From DASZGI01 sp035938995 (GTDB lineage Bacteria > Actinomycetota > Actinomycetes > Streptomycetales > Catenulisporaceae): a stretch of 14,264 nucleotides of DNA. The stretch spans positions 1 through 14,264 of the forward strand of contig NZ_DASZGI010000140.1 in NCBI RefSeq assembly GCF_035938995.1. The letters run 5' to 3'. Below the pieces are notes generated by a model. That model did no database searches. It was not told where the DNA came from and was given only the letters and a program-made list of their open reading frames with translations. Positions 12,658 through 14,264 of the stretch are shown in pieces. The position numbers and the translations under genes are program-made. Each line of letters starts with the position of its first letter. Positions within the stretch are counted from its first letter, which is position 1.

Positions 12658-12771
12658 ATGAAGGTCAAGCCGAGCGTCAAGCCGATCTGCGACAAGTGCA
12701 AGGTGATCCGCCGTCACGGCCGGGTCATGGTGATCTGCGAGAACCTGCGCCACAAGCAGCGCCAGGGCTGA
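12658..12771 (+). CDS. rpmJ: 50S ribosomal protein L36, zinc-binding type
   Basis: The product has 37 residues. MKVKPSVKPICDKCKVIRRH is the standard L36 start. The zinc ligands Cys11, Cys14, Cys27 and His32 are all present, so this is the zinc-containing (C+) form. L36 is the smallest 50S protein and packs against domains II, V and VI of 23S rRNA. AAAGGGA at 12643-12649 precedes the ATG by 8 bases. The stop is TGA at 12769. Confidence 0.97.
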   Translation: MKVKPSVKPICDKCKVIRRHGRVMVICENLRHKQRQG

Positions 12772-13019
12772 ACCGCCCCGGAGCTCGTGTGCGCCGTGGA
12801 GACTTCTTGTTAAGGGCACCGCGCGCTTGCTCGTCGTCCGCGACTGACGTCCAGCACCCGTAAGAGCGCGGCATCCCGACCCCGGCCCGCGGCACACCGC
12901 CGCGCGCCGGACGACACCCCCGGCACGGAGGCCGGGGACCTTCCATGTCAGGGTACGTACCCGTGGCAAGGAACGGTGCCGCGCCAGACCTCCGCGAAGT
13001 GAACCTAGGAGCCTGCCAG
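12772..13019 (+). promoter_or_regulatory. Alpha-operon leader region upstream of rpsM
   Basis: No gene is supported in these 248 bases. GCGCGGC (12866-12872) pairs with GCCGCGC (12899-12905), and CCCCGGC (12918-12924) pairs with GCCGGGG (12931-12937). The palindrome GGGTACGTACCC lies at 12951-12962. AGGAG (13007-13011) is the rpsM ribosome site. A frame open from 12945 runs into rpsM but begins without homology. The length and the stems fit a leader where r-protein feedback may act, as known for S4 in other bacteria; the actual mechanism here is inferred only. Confidence 0.35.
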
Positions 13020-13400
13020 ATGGCACGCCTCGTCGGAGTCGACCTCCCCCGCGACAAGCGGCTGGAGATCGCCCTGACCTACATCTACGGCGTCGGCCGC
13101 ACCCGCGCGCAGGCGACCTGCGCCGGGGCCGGCGTCTCCCCGGACGTCCGGGTGAAGGACCTGACCGAAGACGACCTGGTCAAGCTGCGCGACTGGATCG
13201 ACGCCAACTACAAGATCGAGGGCGACCTCCGTCGCGAAGTGGCCGCCGACATCCGCCGCAAGATGGAGATCGGGTGCTACCAGGGCCTGCGCCACCGCCG
13301 TGGCCTGCCGGTCCGTGGCCAGCGCACCCACACCAACGCGCGTACCCGCAAGGGCCCGCGCCGCGCCATCGCCGGCAAGAAGAAGCCGGGCAAGAAGTAG
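13020..13400 (+). CDS. rpsM: 30S ribosomal protein S13
   Basis: The product has 126 residues. MARLVGVDLPRDKRLEIALT, IYGVGRTRAQATCAGAGV and the C-terminal GLRHRRGLPVRGQRTHTNAR (about 93-112) followed by KGPRRAIAGKKKPGKK identify S13, a head protein that contacts P-site tRNA and L5. The ATG at 13020 has AGGAG at 13007-13011, 8 bases upstream. The open frame continues 75 bases upstream to an ATG without homology. rpsK follows after 57 bases. Confidence 0.98.
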   Translation: MARLVGVDLPRDKRLEIALTYIYGVGRTRAQATCAGAGVSPDVRVKDLTEDDLVKLRDWIDANYKIEGDLRREVAADIRRKMEIGCYQGLRHRRGLPVRGQRTHTNARTRKGPRRAIAGKKKPGKK

Positions 13401-13457
13401 TCCCCGCGGTCCTCGAACCGTCCGGGACCGATCACCTCATTTGGAGTACTGCGAGAT

Positions 13458-13871
13458 ATGCCTCCCAAGAGCCGTCAGGCCGCGGGCGCCGCGAAGACGA
13501 AGGTGCGCCGCAAGGAGAAGAAGAACGTCGCCCACGGGCACGCGCACATCAAGAGCACGTTCAACAACACGATCGTCTCGATCACCGACCCGCAGGGCAA
13601 CGTGATCGCCTGGGCCAGCTCCGGCCAGGTCGGCTTCAAGGGCTCGCGCAAGTCCACGCCCTTCGCCGCGCAGATGACCGCCGAGGCCGCCGCCCGCCGC
13701 GCCATGGAGCACGGCATGCGGAAGGTCGACGTGTTCGTCAAGGGTCCGGGCTCCGGGCGCGAGACCGCGATCCGCTCGCTCCAGCAGACCGGCCTCGAGG
13801 TCGGGTCCATCAACGATGTGACCCCGTCCCCGCACAACGGCTGCCGTCCGCCGAAGCGCCGCCGCGTGTAG
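13458..13871 (+). CDS. rpsK: 30S ribosomal protein S11
   Basis: The product has 137 residues. A basic N-terminal extension (MPPKSRQAAGAAKTKVRRKE) precedes the conserved GHAHIKSTFNNTIVSITDP and ASSGQVGFKGSRKSTPFAAQ. The C-terminal NGCRPPKRRRV is the invariant S11 ending. S11 forms the platform with S7 and S18 close to the Shine-Dalgarno helix. GGAG at 13443-13446 is 11 bases upstream of the ATG. Only about 5 of 137 codons end in A or T, a useful contrast with the next gene. Confidence 0.98.
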   Translation: MPPKSRQAAGAAKTKVRRKEKKNVAHGHAHIKSTFNNTIVSITDPQGNVIAWASSGQVGFKGSRKSTPFAAQMTAEAAARRAMEHGMRKVDVFVKGPGSGRETAIRSLQQTGLEVGSINDVTPSPHNGCRPPKRRRV

Positions 13872-13890
13872 TTGGAAAAGATCTTCGTAG

Positions 13891-13931
13891 GGGCACGGCA
13901 TGTCGCAGATCCGCCGTGGCGGGCCGTGCCC
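13891..13931 (+). promoter_or_regulatory. Hairpin between rpsK and rpsD
   Basis: GGGCACGGC (13891-13899) and GCCGTGCCC (13923-13931) form a perfect 9-bp stem enclosing a second stem CCGC/GCGG (13911-13914 and 13919-13922). TTGGAA occurs on both sides, at 13872-13877 and 13934-13939. The stem could be an attenuator or terminator before rpsD; a strong AAAGGAG for rpsD follows at 13948-13954. Confidence 0.55.
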
Positions 13932-13962
13932 GCTTGGAAGTTGCAGCAAAGGAGAGCATCAC

Positions 13963-14264
13963 TTGGCAAGACATCGTGAAGCGGTTTGCCGGCTGTGCCG
14001 TCGGGAGGGGATGAAACTCTACCTGAAGGGCCTCCGGTGTTTTACGGAAAAATGCGCCATCGAAAAGCGTAATTTCGTTCCCGGCCAGCACGGCCAAGCG
14101 CGGCGCCCGAAGATGGTCGGATACGGCGTACAGTTGCGCGAAAAGCAGAAAGTAAAGCGCACCTACGGCCTGCTGGAACGCCAGTTCCGCAATTATTTCG
14201 AGAAGGCGGAGCGCTCGAAGGGGCCCACCGGATCGAACCTGATGGTGATGCTAGAGCGGCGTCT
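13963..14264 (+). CDS. rpsD: 30S ribosomal protein S4, zinc-binding (C+) type, 5' part
   Basis: The frame starts with TTG at 13963, 8 bases after AAAGGAG, and runs off the window end after 100 codons. The N-terminus contains the four cysteines Cys9, Cys12, Cys26 and Cys31 (VCRLCRREG, RCFTEKC), which bind zinc in Thermus-type S4. PGQHGQAR, QLREKQKVKRTYGLLERQFR and the start of the S4 RNA-binding part follow. Actinobacterial S4 that I know in this position lacks the cysteines (MARYTGPVTRKSRR-type). About 28 of 100 codons end in A or T, against about 5 of 137 in rpsK. This suggests replacement by a foreign rpsD or a paralogue. S4 nucleates 30S assembly and lines the mRNA entry tunnel. Confidence 0.93.
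   Translation, partial: MARHREAVCRLCRREGMKLYLKGLRCFTEKCAIEKRNFVPGQHGQARRPKMVGYGVQLREKQKVKRTYGLLERQFRNYFEKAERSKGPTGSNLMVMLERR

Noticed and set aside
12951..12962. Palindrome GGGTACGTACCC as a repressor operator
   Set aside because: A 12-base palindrome is expected a few times by chance in a window of this size, and no promoter overlaps it convincingly.
13407..13430. Terminator between rpsM and rpsK (CGGTCC/GGACCG)
   Set aside because: The stem is only 6 bp with a 12-base loop and no U run; rpsM and rpsK are normally co-transcribed.

Overview
The window is a nearly uninterrupted ribosomal-protein supercluster (the end of the S10 operon, the spc operon, secY-adk-map, infA-rpmJ and the start of the alpha operon). 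It comes from a high-GC Gram-positive bacterium. Codons end almost entirely in G or C, GTG and TTG starts are common, S3, S5, L15 and L24 carry actinobacterial-style extensions, and a DUF1707 gene, an actinobacterial family, is present. An Amycolatopsis/Pseudonocardiaceae-like actinomycete is my best guess, but this is inference from protein style, not a database match.

Layout, all genes on the + strand: rplW (3' end only), rplB, rpsS, rplV, rpsC, rplP, rpmC and rpsQ (1-3443) form the tail of the S10 operon and are tightly packed with overlaps. A 224-base gap (3444-3667) follows. It holds a tandem duplication of the rpsQ stop region and a hairpin element (copy A). Next come rplN, rplX, rplE and rpsN (3668-5171), then a terminator-like hairpin and about 300 bases of densely structured putative leader RNA (5191-5525). 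After it lie rpsH, rplF, rplR, a 13-codon bridging ORF, rpsE, rpmD and rplO (5526-8226), closed by a strong hairpin terminator at 8239-8267. After a promoter-bearing gap come secY, adk and map (8540-11396). A second copy of the hairpin element (copy B) follows, then a DUF1707 membrane-protein gene that appears to be transcribed leaderless. infA, rpmJ, rpsM, rpsK and the 5' part of rpsD finish the window.

Most genes encode parts of the ribosome or its initiation (IF-1). SecY is the translocon pore into which ribosomes feed secreted and membrane proteins. Adenylate kinase balances adenine nucleotides, and Map removes the initiator methionine from nascent chains. The cluster therefore couples ribosome synthesis to protein export and N-terminal processing.

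The least ordinary features are: (1) two copies of an imperfect-palindromic element whose flanks are nearly identical while the central stem has changed on both sides and still pairs, with one copy lying next to its own apparent empty site; (2) a long structured region with mutually exclusive pairings between rpsN and rpsH; (3) an rpsD that encodes a zinc-binding (four-cysteine) S4 and has AT-richer third positions than its neighbours, suggesting foreign origin; (4) a 13-codon ORF joined by TGATG overlaps to both rplR and rpsE; (5) RGG-rich tails on S3 and S5. All base-pairing and counting was done by hand.
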